DNA from: Ligaoa zhengdingensis
Lineage (GTDB): Bacteria; Bacillota; Clostridia; Oscillospirales; Ruminococcaceae
NCBI RefSeq assembly: GCF_014384885.1
Contig: NZ_JACRST010000012.1
Location: forward strand, 1-64,000
Reading direction: 5' to 3'
Length of the DNA stretch: 64,000 nt
Shown: piece after piece, positions 50,057 through 59,940 of the stretch
How the letters are laid out: every line of letters begins with the position of its first letter
Position numbering within the stretch: the first letter of the stretch is position 1
Program-made: the position numbers and the translations under genes
Notes under the pieces: generated by a model
Databases searched by the model: none
Seen by the model: only the letters and a program-made list of their open reading frames with translations
Told to the model about the DNA's origin: nothing

Positions 50057-51085
50057 TTGGGTACTGTGGGAACGATTCTGCTGGCGATTATTATTTTTGG
50101 TGTGTTTGTTACGGTCCACGAGCTGGGGCATTTTTTATCCGCCAAGGCATTTGGCATTCGCGTCAACGATTTTTCGCTGGGGTTTGGGCCCGCGCTCTTT
50201 CAATTTACCAAGGGTGATACGACGTACGCAATCCGGCTGTTTCCGCTGGGGGGCTATGTGACTTTGGACGGCGAAGAGGAGGAGAGCGACGACGAGCGGT
50301 CCTTCGGCAAGCAGAAGATTTGGAAGCGCTTTGTTGTGATGGCGGCGGGCGGTATCATGAACCTGCTGCTCGGCTTCATAGTAGTGCTGGTGGTGCTCGC
50401 CATGCAGCCGACGCTTGGGACGACAACTGTCTCGAACTTTCAGCAGCAGTCGGTCAGCAGCTCGGTGTTGCAGGTGGGCGACCGGATTGTCAAAATCAAC
50501 GGTTCCAGGGTGCATATCGATAACGATATTGTGTTCGGCCTGGTGCGCGATGAGGACGGCCAGGTGGAGATGCAGGTGGAGCGCGGCGGTGAACTGCTCA
50601 ATCTGACGGTGCCGTTCCAAATGACCGAAGCTGAAGATGGAACACATTCGATCTACATCGATTTTACCGTATATCCAGCGGAAAAAACCTTTGGTTCGCT
50701 GCTTTACAACGGCTTTTATTACACCGGTGCGATCGCCCGTTTGGTATGGGTGAGCCTCTTGGAGCTGCTTTCAGGCAAGTTTTCGGTCAATCAGCTTTCC
50801 GGACCGGTGGGTGTGACGGCGGTGATTGGCCAGGCCACCTCGATGGGGCTGCGCCCGCTGCTCCTGCTCATCGCATTTATTACCGTCAACTTGGGGGTGT
50901 TCAACCTTCTTCCCTTGCCCGCGCTGGACGGCGGTAAGCTGCTGTTTTTGCTGATAGAAGCCGTGTTTCGCAGGCCAGTTCCGCCCAAATACGAAAACTA
51001 TGTGCACACCGCCGGCATGATACTGTTGCTCGGCCTGATGCTGTTTGTCACCTTCAACGACATTGTGCGGCTGTTTTTCTCTTAG
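50057..51085 (+). CDS. rseP: RIP metalloprotease RseP (site-2 protease)
   Basis: The 342-residue membrane protease has the zinc motif HELGH (residues 21-25) in its first helix, a PDZ domain in the middle (about 125-190; SSVLQVGDRIVKINGSRV), and the second active-site motif LLPLPALDGGKLLF near the third helix. Such proteases cut membrane-bound anti-sigma factors or remnant signal peptides. The start is uncertain between TTG at 50057 and GTG at 50066. The dxr-rseP-ispG order is common in Clostridia. Confidence 0.93.
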   Translation: MGTVGTILLAIIIFGVFVTVHELGHFLSAKAFGIRVNDFSLGFGPALFQFTKGDTTYAIRLFPLGGYVTLDGEEEESDDERSFGKQKIWKRFVVMAAGGIMNLLLGFIVVLVVLAMQPTLGTTTVSNFQQQSVSSSVLQVGDRIVKINGSRVHIDNDIVFGLVRDEDGQVEMQVERGGELLNLTVPFQMTEAEDGTHSIYIDFTVYPAEKTFGSLLYNGFYYTGAIARLVWVSLLELLSGKFSVNQLSGPVGVTAVIGQATSMGLRPLLLLIAFITVNLGVFNLLPLPALDGGKLLFLLIEAVFRRPVPPKYENYVHTAGMILLLGLMLFVTFNDIVRLFFS

Positions 51086-51118
51086 TCTTTCTCATCTTGA
51101 ACGACACAGGAGGCTGTT

Positions 51119-52174
51119 ATGCTTCAAAAAATACCGACCAAGCCGGTGAAGATCGGCACAATGATCATCGGCGGTGGCAACCCCATCGCCATTCAATCGA
51201 TGCTCAACCGTCCCGCAGCGGATATTGAAAGCAATGTGGAGCAGGCGGTCGCGCTGGAGCAGGCGGGCTGCCAGATTCTACGCGTAGCCATCCCTAATCG
51301 GGAGGCGGTCGCGCTGATCCCCGCCATTAAGAAGAAAATTTCCATTCCACTGGTGGCGGATATCCATTTCGACTACCGGCTGGCGCTCGACTCGGTTGCG
51401 GCTGGAATCGATAAGATCCGCATCAACCCCGGCAACATCGGGGATAGCGACCGCGTCAAACAAGTGGCAGACGCTTGCCGCGTGAACAAAATCCCAATCC
51501 GCATCGGCGTAAACAGCGGTTCAGTGGAGAAGGAGATTTTGGCGCGCCACGGCTCCCCTACGGTGGAGGCTTTGATCGAGAGCGCCGAAGGGCATATCCG
51601 GCTGTTACAGCGCTACGACTTTGAAGATATCGTGGTCTCTATCAAGGCCAGCAGCGTGCAAAAGACGGTGGAGGCTTGCCGCGAAATGGCGAGCCGCTAC
51701 CCTTATCCGCTGCATTTGGGTGTGACGGAGGCGGGCACCGAGCGCATGGGACTCATTAAATCGGCTATCGGCATCGGCGGGCTGTTGTGCGACGGCATCG
51801 GGGACACCATTCGCGTGTCCCTCACCGCCGACCCGATTCGGGAGATCGAGGCGGCTAAGGACATTCTGCGCGCGCTCGGCCTCTCTCAAAGCGGGGTGCG
51901 CTTTACCTCCTGCCCCACATGCGGGCGCACCAATATCGACCTGATCGGCCTTGCGGGTCGCGTCGAGCAGGCGCTGGCGGGATGTCAAAAGAATATTTCC
52001 GTGGCGATTATGGGCTGTATTGTCAACGGACCGGGGGAGGCGCGCGAAGCGGATATCGGCATCGCGGGCGGCGTCGGCGAGGCGCTCCTGTTTAAGAAGG
52101 GAAAGCCCCTGCGCAAGGTGCCGGAGGAGCGCATTGTGGACGAGCTCCTCAAAGAAATCGAACAGATGGATTGA
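51119..52174 (+). CDS. ispG: 4-hydroxy-3-methylbut-2-en-1-yl diphosphate synthase
   Basis: IspG is the 4Fe-4S enzyme that converts MEcPP to HMBPP in the MEP pathway. The 351-residue protein shows the TIM barrel with GGGNPIAIQSMLNRPA, RINPGNIG, LGVTEAGT, and the cluster-binding domain with FTSCPTCGRTNIDL and IMGCIVNGPGEAREADIGIAGG, which supply the three cysteines and glutamate ligands. CAGGAGGC precedes the ATG. It is followed at 16 bases by polC. Confidence 0.96.
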   Translation: MLQKIPTKPVKIGTMIIGGGNPIAIQSMLNRPAADIESNVEQAVALEQAGCQILRVAIPNREAVALIPAIKKKISIPLVADIHFDYRLALDSVAAGIDKIRINPGNIGDSDRVKQVADACRVNKIPIRIGVNSGSVEKEILARHGSPTVEALIESAEGHIRLLQRYDFEDIVVSIKASSVQKTVEACREMASRYPYPLHLGVTEAGTERMGLIKSAIGIGGLLCDGIGDTIRVSLTADPIREIEAAKDILRALGLSQSGVRFTSCPTCGRTNIDLIGLAGRVEQALAGCQKNISVAIMGCIVNGPGEAREADIGIAGGVGEALLFKKGKPLRKVPEERIVDELLKEIEQMD

Positions 52175-52190
52175 GAAGGTGAGGACTGGG

Positions 52191-55100
52191 ATGCAGGCAA
52201 CCGCGCTTGGAGCGCTTTTTGGAAAATTTGTGCCGGAGGGCGCACCGCAATATCTGTTGGAAGCGTCGGTTTCCGGCATTGTGATCGACAAAAACAGCCG
52301 CAGGATGACCTTCGACCTGCCGCTCGACGAGATTGTGGATAAGGAGTTCATCTTTGCTTTTGAGGATAAGGTGCGGCAGGCGTTTGAACTCAGCGATGTA
52401 CATATTACAACCAAATACCCGCTGGAGCTGCTGGACGGCAGCTACCTGCCCAACATTGAAAAATATTTGCGCCGCCACAACACCGTGGTCAACGGGTTTC
52501 TAAGCGATGCCCACGCCTTTTTGGACGAGGTGGGCAATTTTGCGATCGAATTGACCCACGGCGGGGCGGAGTTGTTGAGCCGGTTTGGCTGCGACGCCAA
52601 GGTGCGGGAGCTGCTGCGCGAGGAATTCGGCGCCGCTTGCGAGGTCTATTTTACCGGCAAGACCACCATCGAGGATTACACCGACAGTTTCCGCGAGACT
52701 GTCAAGCGCGATCAGAGTCAAATCCGTCCGGCGACGGACTATGCACCCTGGGACGATCCGCCGAAGCCTGTTGTCGAAAAGGTGGAACCGCCGAAGAAGC
52801 CGGCAAAGGATGCGGGGCGAAATGCTCCTCTGGAGCCAAAGCCGGCAGGAAAGCGGGTGCGCGGCGACCAACTGCCCTACGACAAATCCACCATCAAGGC
52901 GCTGGTCGGCAAACCGGTGAAGCAGGACCCCATGCCGCTGGCGGAGCTCAACCCCGAGTGCACCAAGGTGACTGTGTGGGGCGATGTGTTCCAGGTGGAG
53001 AGCCGCGACACCCGCGCGGGCGACCGCATCATTATGTCGGTGTATTTTACCGATTACACCAGTTCCAACATGCTCAAAATTATCGAGCTCAAGGACAAGG
53101 CAAAGCCGTATGAGGCCCTGAAAAAGGGAACGACCATCGTGGTCAACGGCGAGCTGTCCTACGATAAATACGACCGTGAATACTCCATCCGGCCGCGCGA
53201 CATCAGTTTGGTTTCCAAATATCAGCGCATGGACGAAGCCGGGGAAAAGCGGATCGAACTGCATTGCCACACGAACATGTCCACGATGGATGGTATCTCC
53301 AGTGCGACCGATTTGATCAATCGCGCGGCGAGCTGGGGGCACCGCGCCATCGCCATCACCGACCACGGTGTGGTGCAATCGTTCCCCGAGGTGGCGGCCG
53401 CAGTGGCAAAAATCAACAAAAACGGCGGCAACTTCAAAGCCCTCTACGGGGTGGAGGCATACTTTGTCAACGATATGATCCCGATTGTGGCGGGCGGATC
53501 ATCCGCGCGTTTTGACGACACTTTCATCGTATTTGATCTCGAAACCACCGGCCTTTCAGCCGCGACCGAGCGCATCACTGAGATCGGCGCCGTTAAGCTG
53601 CGCGGGCGGGAGATCGTGGACACCTTCAACAGTATGGTGAATCCCGAAAAGCCAATACCGCCCAAGATCACGCAGATCACCGGCATCACCGACGAGATGG
53701 TGGCGGATGCGCCGCTGGAAGGGGAGGCGCTGCGGCGGTTTTACGACTTCTGTGGGGATTCGAAGGCGGTGTTGGTGGCGCACAACGCGCCGTTCGACAC
53801 CAGCTTTGTCAAGGCTGCGGCGCGCCGCTGCGGCATGTCCTACGAGTTTTCACATGTGGACACCGTACCCGTCTGCCGGGCGCTGTTCCCGAGCCTCAAA
53901 AATCATAAGTTGGACACGGTTGCAGGGCATTTGAAGCTTGCGCCGTTCCAGCATCACCGCGCCTGCGACGACGCCCGGGTGCTGGCAGATATCTTTGTCC
54001 GCGTGATGGAGCTGCTGGAGAATGAGAAACAGATCGCATCGATCGACCAGATCAACACCCGGCTTTCCGGCACCGACTATAAAAAAGCGCCCTCTTACCA
54101 TCAGATCATCTTGGTGCGCAACCAGGCGGGCCTCAAAAACCTGTATAAGCTGGTCTCGATGGCCCATATCAAATATTTCTTTAAAAAGCCGCGCATCCCC
54201 AAAAGTGAGCTCATCAAGCTGCGCGAGGGCCTGCTCATCGGCAGCGCCTGCGAGGCGGGCGAGCTGTTCCGCGCGATTCTCGACGGCAAAAGCTGGGGGG
54301 AGTTGTGCGATATCGCGCGCTTCTACGACTTTTTGGAGATTCAGCCGCTTGCCAACAACGAATTTTTGATCCGCAGCGGTATAGCGCGAGACCACGAGCA
54401 ACTGCAACAATACAACCGCACCATCGTCAAGCTGGGAGAAACGCTGCATATCCCCGTGGTAGCCACCTGTGACGTCCACATCCTGGATCAGTCAGACAAC
54501 ATCTTCCGCCAGATTTTGATGGCGGGACAGGGTTTCCCAGATACAGACCTGCAATCGCCGCTCTATTTGCGCACCACCGACGAGATGCTGGAGGAGTTCG
54601 CCTATCTGGGCGAGGAAAAGGCGCGCGAGGTGGTCGTCACCAACCCCGGCCTTATCGCAGATCGGGTGGAATCTGGCATCAAGCCGATTCCGGACGGCAC
54701 CTTTACGCCGACCATCGAGGGGTGCGAAGAGGATCTGCAAAACATCACCTGGGGCAAGGCGCGCGCGATCTACGGAGAAAATCCGCCCCAAATTGTGGCC
54801 GACCGCCTGGAACGCGAGCTCGGTTCAATCATCAAGCACGGCTTCGCGGTGCTCTACATCATCGCACAGAAGCTGGTGTGGAAGTCGGAGAGCTGCGGCT
54901 ATCTGGTCGGTTCGCGCGGATCGGTCGGCTCGTCGTTTGTAGCGACTATGGCGGGTATCTCCGAGGTAAACCCCTTGCCTCCGCATTATGTCTGCCCCAA
55001 CTGCAAGCACAGCGAATTTATCACCGATGGCTCAGTCGGTTCAGGTTTTGATCTGCCGCCGAAAGACTGCCCCGAATGCGGTACCCCTTACAACCGGGAT

Positions 55101-56582
55101 GGGCACGATATTCCGTTTGAAACCTTCCTGGGTTTTGACGGCGACAAGGCACCTGATATCGACCTCAACTTTTCGGGCGAATATCAAACGCGTTCCCACC
55201 GTTACACTGAGGAGTTGTTCGGCACCTCGCATGTATTCAAGGCCGGCACCATCGCCACCGTGGCGGATAAAACCGCCTACGGTTATGTCAAAAAATATTT
55301 GGAGGAGAAGGGCAGGATCGTCCACAAGGCCGAGGAACAGCGGTTGGTCAACGGCTGTACCGGAATCAAACGCACCACCGGCCAGCATCCCGGCGGCATG
55401 GTGGTTGTTCCCAACGACTATGAGGTGTATGATTTCACACCGATCCAGCATCCGGCCGATTCCAGCGATTCGGGCGTGCTCACAACCCATTACGACTTCC
55501 ACTCGCTGCACGACACCATCCTCAAGCTGGACGAGCTGGGGCACGATGTCCCCACCCTTTATAAGCATCTCGAGGACCTCACCGGGATCAAGGTGATGGA
55601 TGTTTCGATGAGCGACGAAAAGGTGATGAGCTTGTTTACGTCGCCCGAAGCGCTGGGCGTCACCGCCGAGGAAATCGACTGCAATACCGGCACATTGGGT
55701 ATCCCAGAGATGGGCACCTCGTTTGTGCGCGGCATGCTTGAGGAGTGTCAGCCGAAGCATTTTTCCGATCTGCTCCAGATTTCCGGCCTGTCGCACGGTA
55801 CTGACGTCTGGCTGGGCAACGCGCAGGAGCTAATTAAAAACAACACTTGCACCATTTCCGACGTCATCGGTACCCGCGACAGCATCATGACCTATCTGCT
55901 GTATAAGGGCCTCAAACCCAAAAGTGCGTTCAAAATTATGGAGATCGTCCGCAAGGGCAAGGCCCCCGTCCTGCTCAATGAGGAATATATCAACGAGATG
56001 AAGGAGCACGATGTCCCCCAGTGGTATATCGATAGCTGTATGAAGATCAAATATATGTTCCCCAAGGCGCATGCGGCCGCCTATGTTATCGGTGCAATCC
56101 GGTTGTGCTGGTACAAGGTGTACCGGCCGATCGAATTCTATGCCGCAATGTTCACCGTGCGCGGTGGCGACTTCGACGCGGAGTCCGCGATCCGCGGCAA
56201 AGGTGCTGTCAAGATGAAGATGCAGGAACTCAAAATGAAGGGTAACGAGCGTACCACCAAGGAGGAGGACCAGCTCAATACCCTGCAAATTGTCAACGAG
56301 ATGATGGCGCGCGGATTGGAATTCCTGCCTGTCGATCTTTATATCTCAAGTGGCACACGCTACACTGTGGAGGACGGCAAAATCCGTCTGCCGTTCTGTT
56401 CCCTCAAAGGTCTGGGAGAAGCGGCCGCCACTGCACTGGAGGAAGCCGGAAAGCAAGGGCCGTACCTTTCCAAAGAAGAAGTGGGTACCCGTGCCGGTGT
56501 AGGTAAGGGGGTACTCGAGTTGCTCGAGGCTTCCGGTGCGTTAGCAGGCCTGCCGGACAGCAGCCAAATGACTCTATTTTAG
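52191..56582 (+). CDS. polC: DNA polymerase III alpha subunit, PolC type
   Basis: PolC is the Gram-positive replicative polymerase with built-in proofreading. The 1,463-residue protein has an N-terminal domain, an OB-fold region (about 258-340; KVTVWGDVFQVESRD), a PHP domain (from about 355; ELHCHTNMSTMDGI) split by a DEDDh exonuclease (from about 444; FIVFDLETTGLSAATERITEIGAVKL), a zinc-finger-like CPNCKHSEF...CPEC segment, and the polymerase core with FDGDKAPDIDLNFSGEYQ. The ATG at 52191 follows AAGGTGAGG. The frame is open far upstream inside ispG, but that is a shadow. Length and domain order are normal for PolC. Confidence 0.96.
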   Translation: MQATALGALFGKFVPEGAPQYLLEASVSGIVIDKNSRRMTFDLPLDEIVDKEFIFAFEDKVRQAFELSDVHITTKYPLELLDGSYLPNIEKYLRRHNTVVNGFLSDAHAFLDEVGNFAIELTHGGAELLSRFGCDAKVRELLREEFGAACEVYFTGKTTIEDYTDSFRETVKRDQSQIRPATDYAPWDDPPKPVVEKVEPPKKPAKDAGRNAPLEPKPAGKRVRGDQLPYDKSTIKALVGKPVKQDPMPLAELNPECTKVTVWGDVFQVESRDTRAGDRIIMSVYFTDYTSSNMLKIIELKDKAKPYEALKKGTTIVVNGELSYDKYDREYSIRPRDISLVSKYQRMDEAGEKRIELHCHTNMSTMDGISSATDLINRAASWGHRAIAITDHGVVQSFPEVAAAVAKINKNGGNFKALYGVEAYFVNDMIPIVAGGSSARFDDTFIVFDLETTGLSAATERITEIGAVKLRGREIVDTFNSMVNPEKPIPPKITQITGITDEMVADAPLEGEALRRFYDFCGDSKAVLVAHNAPFDTSFVKAAARRCGMSYEFSHVDTVPVCRALFPSLKNHKLDTVAGHLKLAPFQHHRACDDARVLADIFVRVMELLENEKQIASIDQINTRLSGTDYKKAPSYHQIILVRNQAGLKNLYKLVSMAHIKYFFKKPRIPKSELIKLREGLLIGSACEAGELFRAILDGKSWGELCDIARFYDFLEIQPLANNEFLIRSGIARDHEQLQQYNRTIVKLGETLHIPVVATCDVHILDQSDNIFRQILMAGQGFPDTDLQSPLYLRTTDEMLEEFAYLGEEKAREVVVTNPGLIADRVESGIKPIPDGTFTPTIEGCEEDLQNITWGKARAIYGENPPQIVADRLERELGSIIKHGFAVLYIIAQKLVWKSESCGYLVGSRGSVGSSFVATMAGISEVNPLPPHYVCPNCKHSEFITDGSVGSGFDLPPKDCPECGTPYNRDGHDIPFETFLGFDGDKAPDIDLNFSGEYQTRSHRYTEELFGTSHVFKAGTIATVADKTAYGYVKKYLEEKGRIVHKAEEQRLVNGCTGIKRTTGQHPGGMVVVPNDYEVYDFTPIQHPADSSDSGVLTTHYDFHSLHDTILKLDELGHDVPTLYKHLEDLTGIKVMDVSMSDEKVMSLFTSPEALGVTAEEIDCNTGTLGIPEMGTSFVRGMLEECQPKHFSDLLQISGLSHGTDVWLGNAQELIKNNTCTISDVIGTRDSIMTYLLYKGLKPKSAFKIMEIVRKGKAPVLLNEEYINEMKEHDVPQWYIDSCMKIKYMFPKAHAAAYVIGAIRLCWYKVYRPIEFYAAMFTVRGGDFDAESAIRGKGAVKMKMQELKMKGNERTTKEEDQLNTLQIVNEMMARGLEFLPVDLYISSGTRYTVEDGKIRLPFCSLKGLGEAAATALEEAGKQGPYLSKEEVGTRAGVGKGVLELLEASGALAGLPDSSQMTLF

Positions 56583-56591
56583 CTTTCTCAG

Positions 56592-56620
56592 TTGACACAA
56601 TTGCTTTAGTGTGATATCAT
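56592..56620 (+). promoter_or_regulatory. Promoter of the his genes
   Basis: TTGACA (56592-56597), 17-base spacer, TATCAT (56615-56620). Only about 40 bases separate the expected start point from hisD, so there is no room for a His leader peptide or T-box. Confidence 0.85.
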
Positions 56621-56667
56621 AGTAAAGCAATTTGCTTCAAATTTTGTACAAAGAGAGGTGCTTCCAG

Positions 56668-57957
56668 ATGGTAACAATAACAAAAGCGGATGGGAAGGCG
56701 GAGTATGAGCTGATTCATCTGCTGCGCAGTAGGAGCACCGAGGTGGATAAAACCGTGACCGCCGCGGTGACTGATATTTTGGAACAGGTCAGGCTGCACG
56801 GCGACGCGGCCGTGCGGGACTGTACTGTGAAGTTTGACGGGCATTGCCCCGATTGTTTTGAGGTGCCGCGCGATGTGATCAACGATGCTTTGACCGAGGC
56901 CGACCCGGATTTTGTGGAGTCGCTGCTCAATGCACAGGCAAATATCGCAGAGTTCCACAGCCGCCAGAAGCACCAGAGCTTTATCGATGCCAAAGCGAAC
57001 GGCGTAATGATGGGCCAGCGAATTCGCGGACTGAAACGCGTGGGTCTGTATGTGCCGGGCGGCACAGCGGCCTATCCCTCGTCGGTGCTGATGAACGCGG
57101 TTCCCGCCAAGATCGCGGGGGTGGAGGAGCTCGTTATGGTCACCCCACCCGCCAAGAACGGCGGCGCAAATCCGGACATCCTCACCGCTGCAGCGATCGC
57201 AGGGGTGGATCGCGTGTTTCTGGTCGGCGGCGCTCAGGCGGTTGCTGCACTGGCCTACGGCACTCAGAGCATTCCCAAAGTGGACAAGATCGTCGGACCG
57301 GGCAACATCTTTGTCGCAACCGCGAAGAAGCTGTTATACGGCACTGTTGACATCGATATGATCGCGGGTCCCAGTGAAATCCTCATCATGGCGGATGAAA
57401 CCGCCGATCCCAAGTTTCTGGCTGCGGACATGATGAGCCAGGCGGAGCACGATAAGCTGGCGTCGGCGATCCTGCTCACCACCGACGAGGCAGTGGCGGC
57501 TGCGACGATCGCCGAGCTGGGGCGCCAAGTGGAGCATTTGGAGCGCCGTGAAATCATCCTGCGTTCGCTTGAGGATTTCGGCGCGGTCATCCTGTGCCGA
57601 GATAACGGCGAGATGGTGGAGCTGGCGAATTATCTCGCCCCTGAACACCTGGAAGTGATGATGGAGAATCCGATGGAGTACATCGGCCGGTTGGATAATG
57701 CGGGTTCGGTGTTCCTGGGGCGCTATTCGCCCGAACCTCTGGGGGATTACTATGCGGGCCCCAACCATGTGTTGCCGACCAGCGGTACCGCGCGCTTTTT
57801 TTCGCCGCTTTCAGTTGATAGCTTTATCAAAAAATCGAGCTATATCTATTACACCGAGGCTGCGCTGCGCGAGGCTAAGGAGGATATCGTGCGCATCGCC
57901 AACAAAGAGGGACTGACCGCGCACGCCAACTCCATTCAGGTTCGCTTTGAAGATTAA
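56668..57957 (+). CDS. hisD: Histidinol dehydrogenase
   Basis: HisD oxidises histidinol to histidine in two NAD-dependent steps with a zinc ion. The 429-residue protein shows VGLYVPGGTAAYPSSVLMNAVPA, VFLVGGAQAVAALAYGT, VDKIVGPGNIFVATAKKLLYG, DMIAGPSEILIMAD, the zinc/catalytic QAEHD, and GPNHVLPTSGTARFFSPLSV. The ATG at 56668 is preceded by AGAGAGG; the frame extends upstream to a TTG without a binding site. It is the first gene of hisD-hisC-hisB. Confidence 0.96.
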   Translation: MVTITKADGKAEYELIHLLRSRSTEVDKTVTAAVTDILEQVRLHGDAAVRDCTVKFDGHCPDCFEVPRDVINDALTEADPDFVESLLNAQANIAEFHSRQKHQSFIDAKANGVMMGQRIRGLKRVGLYVPGGTAAYPSSVLMNAVPAKIAGVEELVMVTPPAKNGGANPDILTAAAIAGVDRVFLVGGAQAVAALAYGTQSIPKVDKIVGPGNIFVATAKKLLYGTVDIDMIAGPSEILIMADETADPKFLAADMMSQAEHDKLASAILLTTDEAVAAATIAELGRQVEHLERREIILRSLEDFGAVILCRDNGEMVELANYLAPEHLEVMMENPMEYIGRLDNAGSVFLGRYSPEPLGDYYAGPNHVLPTSGTARFFSPLSVDSFIKKSSYIYYTEAALREAKEDIVRIANKEGLTAHANSIQVRFED

Positions 57958-57977
57958 GTGGAAAGGGGAGCCGTTTT

Positions 57978-59030
57978 TTGTCATACGAGCTCAACAATAA
58001 GCTGAAGGACTTGATTCCCTATCAGCCGATCAGCGGAGATTACAAAATTCGCCTGGATGCGAACGAAAGCTACATCAATCTGGCGGAGCCTTTTGCCCAT
58101 CGCATTGGAAATGTGGTGGCTAACCTCGATTTTAACCGCTACCCAGATCCTTACGCCGCGAAGTTGTGCCGGGCGTTTGCCCAGCGTTACCACATCGATT
58201 CGGAGCTGGTGACAGCAGGCAATGGCTCGGACGAGCTCATCAGCATTTTGGCCTCCTGCTTTTTGGAAAAAGGGGATACGGTGCTCACCATGATCCCGGA
58301 TTTTTCGATGTACGCCTTTTATGGAAACCTCTACGAGTGTAAAGTAGAAACACTTGTCAAGTCTGAATCGCTCAAAATCGATCCGGATGCGGTGCTTGAG
58401 TGTTTAAAAAATACCGGAGCGCGTATGTTGCTCTTCTCCAACCCCTGCAATCCCACTTCGATTGGGTTGAAGCGCGAGGATGTGCTTAAGATCGTCACAG
58501 GGACTGAGTCGTTGGTGGTTGTGGACGAAGCATATATGGATTTTTGGGATCAGTCGGTGCTGGATGCTGTGGTGGAGCACGACAACCTGTTGGTGCTCAA
58601 GACCTGTTCCAAGGCGGCGGGCGCAGCCGCGATACGGTTGGGTTTTGCGGTGGCAAATCCCACACTCACGCGGGCCCTCCGGGCGGCCAAATCCCCCTAC
58701 AACGTCAATTCCCTGACGCAGGCGGTAGGGGAGATCATCCTCTCGGAAAAGAATTTGCTTGGGCGCTGCGTCAAGGAGATTTTGCATTCGCGCGATGAAC
58801 TGCAACAGGCGTTGGACGAGCTGGCGGCAAAAAAGGCGGATATCGTCACGGTTTACCCCAGTTGTACTAACTTTATTTTCCTGCGGATGCGGGATGCCAA
58901 GTCGGTGTATGAAGCGCTGTTGAAGCGGTCGGTTGCAGTGCGATGGATGGGCGATTACCTGCGAATCACCGCGGGAAATCAGGAGGAAAACCGAACCTTG
59001 GTGAAGGAACTCGGATCGATCTTACAGTGA
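57978..59030 (+). CDS. hisC: Histidinol-phosphate aminotransferase
   Basis: HisC is a PLP enzyme of fold type I that transaminates imidazole acetol phosphate. The 350-residue protein shows RLDANESYINL, AGNGSDELISILASCFLEKGD, LFSNPCNPTS, VVVDEAYMDF and the PLP-lysine segment LKTCSKAAGAAAIRLGFAVA. It starts with TTG at 57978 behind AAAGGGGAG, 20 bases after hisD. The SKAAGAAAIRLGF segment differs slightly from the common SKAFGLAGLRLGY. Confidence 0.93.
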   Translation: MSYELNNKLKDLIPYQPISGDYKIRLDANESYINLAEPFAHRIGNVVANLDFNRYPDPYAAKLCRAFAQRYHIDSELVTAGNGSDELISILASCFLEKGDTVLTMIPDFSMYAFYGNLYECKVETLVKSESLKIDPDAVLECLKNTGARMLLFSNPCNPTSIGLKREDVLKIVTGTESLVVVDEAYMDFWDQSVLDAVVEHDNLLVLKTCSKAAGAAAIRLGFAVANPTLTRALRAAKSPYNVNSLTQAVGEIILSEKNLLGRCVKEILHSRDELQQALDELAAKKADIVTVYPSCTNFIFLRMRDAKSVYEALLKRSVAVRWMGDYLRITAGNQEENRTLVKELGSILQ

Positions 59031-59043
59031 GGAGGCGGCGGGA

Positions 59044-59622
59044 ATGCGGACTGCAACGTTGACAAGAAAGACACGGGAGACGGATATCACCTTGAGTCTC
59101 AACTTGGACGGCACAGGCCAGGCGGACATCAGCACAGGAATCGGTTTTTTTGACCACATGCTCACTGCATTTGCGGTGCATTCGGGGTTTGATCTCACAG
59201 TCAAGGCGCTGGGGGATCTGGAGGTGGACAGTCACCATACGGTTGAGGATGTCGGCATTGTGTTGGGGCAGGCATTGGCCAAGGCCGTGGATCGCAGCGC
59301 AATTGAGCGCTATGGAACCTTTTCGGTGCCGATGGACGAGGCGCTCTGCCATTGTTCGCTCGACATCTCCGGACGGCCTTATCTGGTGTTTCTCGCGGAT
59401 TTTACCTATCCCAAGATCGGGCAGTATGACACTTCCATGACCGAACATTTTTTTCAATCGTTTGCGGTCAATGCGGGGATCACCCTGCATATTCAGGTGC
59501 CGTATGGACGCGACGACCATCATAAAGCGGAGGCGATCTATAAGGCGGTGGCTCACGCGCTGAAGGTCGCAGTCCGCCCCAACCGGGGCGGCCAGGCGCT
59601 TTCCTCCAAGGGCGTCCTTTAA
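59044..59622 (+). CDS. hisB: Imidazoleglycerol-phosphate dehydratase
   Basis: HisB dehydrates imidazole glycerol phosphate; this is the monofunctional dehydratase form (192 residues). Signature motifs are GIGFFDHMLTAFAVHSGFDL, GDLEVDSHHTVEDVGIVLGQ and DDHHKAEAIYKAVAHALKVA, which hold the manganese-binding histidines. GAGGAGG precedes the ATG. It ends the short his cluster; hisG, hisZ, hisF, hisH, hisA and hisIE are not here and must be elsewhere or absent. Confidence 0.96.
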   Translation: MRTATLTRKTRETDITLSLNLDGTGQADISTGIGFFDHMLTAFAVHSGFDLTVKALGDLEVDSHHTVEDVGIVLGQALAKAVDRSAIERYGTFSVPMDEALCHCSLDISGRPYLVFLADFTYPKIGQYDTSMTEHFFQSFAVNAGITLHIQVPYGRDDHHKAEAIYKAVAHALKVAVRPNRGGQALSSKGVL

Positions 59623-59632
59623 ATGAATGCCA

Positions 59633-59680
59633 AAAACCCCGCCTCGCCGGAATTTTTTTCGGCAAAGCGGGGTTTCTTGC
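59633..59680 (+). terminator. Intrinsic terminator after hisB
   Basis: AAACCCCGC (59634-59642) and GCGGGGTTT (59667-59675) with an inner GCCG/CGGC hairpin; it ends in TTTCTTGC. Confidence 0.7.
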
Positions 59681-59727
59681 ATCAATTTCTTCTGAGCGCA
59701 GTATCCATAGATTGAGGTGATGGAACC

Positions 59728-59940
59728 ATGAATCTGAAAAATAAGCAAATCACGATCGGGGAGCTGTTGGCCAATCCACAGGCCAAGCGAATTGCACAGC
59801 GGGAATTCCCTCAACTGATGCGCAATCCCTTTGTCATATCTATGGCGCGAGGGATGACGCTGCAGCAGGCTTTAGGGTATGCGGGAAATCTTTCCCGCGA
59901 ACAAATCGATCGAATCCTGGCTGAACTCGAAAGGATATAA
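59728..59940 (+). CDS. Small protein of unknown function, 70 residues
   Basis: I do not recognise this protein. It has a good ribosome binding site (GAGGTGATGGAACC before the ATG) and reads MNLKNKQITIGELLANPQAK, then REFPQLMRNPFVISMARGMT and a C-terminal LSREQIDRILAELERI. It is predicted to be mostly helical and cytoplasmic, without signal or membrane segment. The segments resemble the small helical tail found in clostridial polypeptides that end in LSxEQIDxILxEL, but I cannot name a family. It lies on its own after the his terminator and just before the AT-rich island. Confidence 0.6.
   Translation: MNLKNKQITIGELLANPQAKRIAQREFPQLMRNPFVISMARGMTLQQALGYAGNLSREQIDRILAELERI

Noticed and set aside
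51951..52190. Upstream extension of the polC frame inside ispG
   Set aside because: Arg/Ser-rich shadow of ispG; the ATG at 52191 has a ribosome binding site and gives the family N-terminus.
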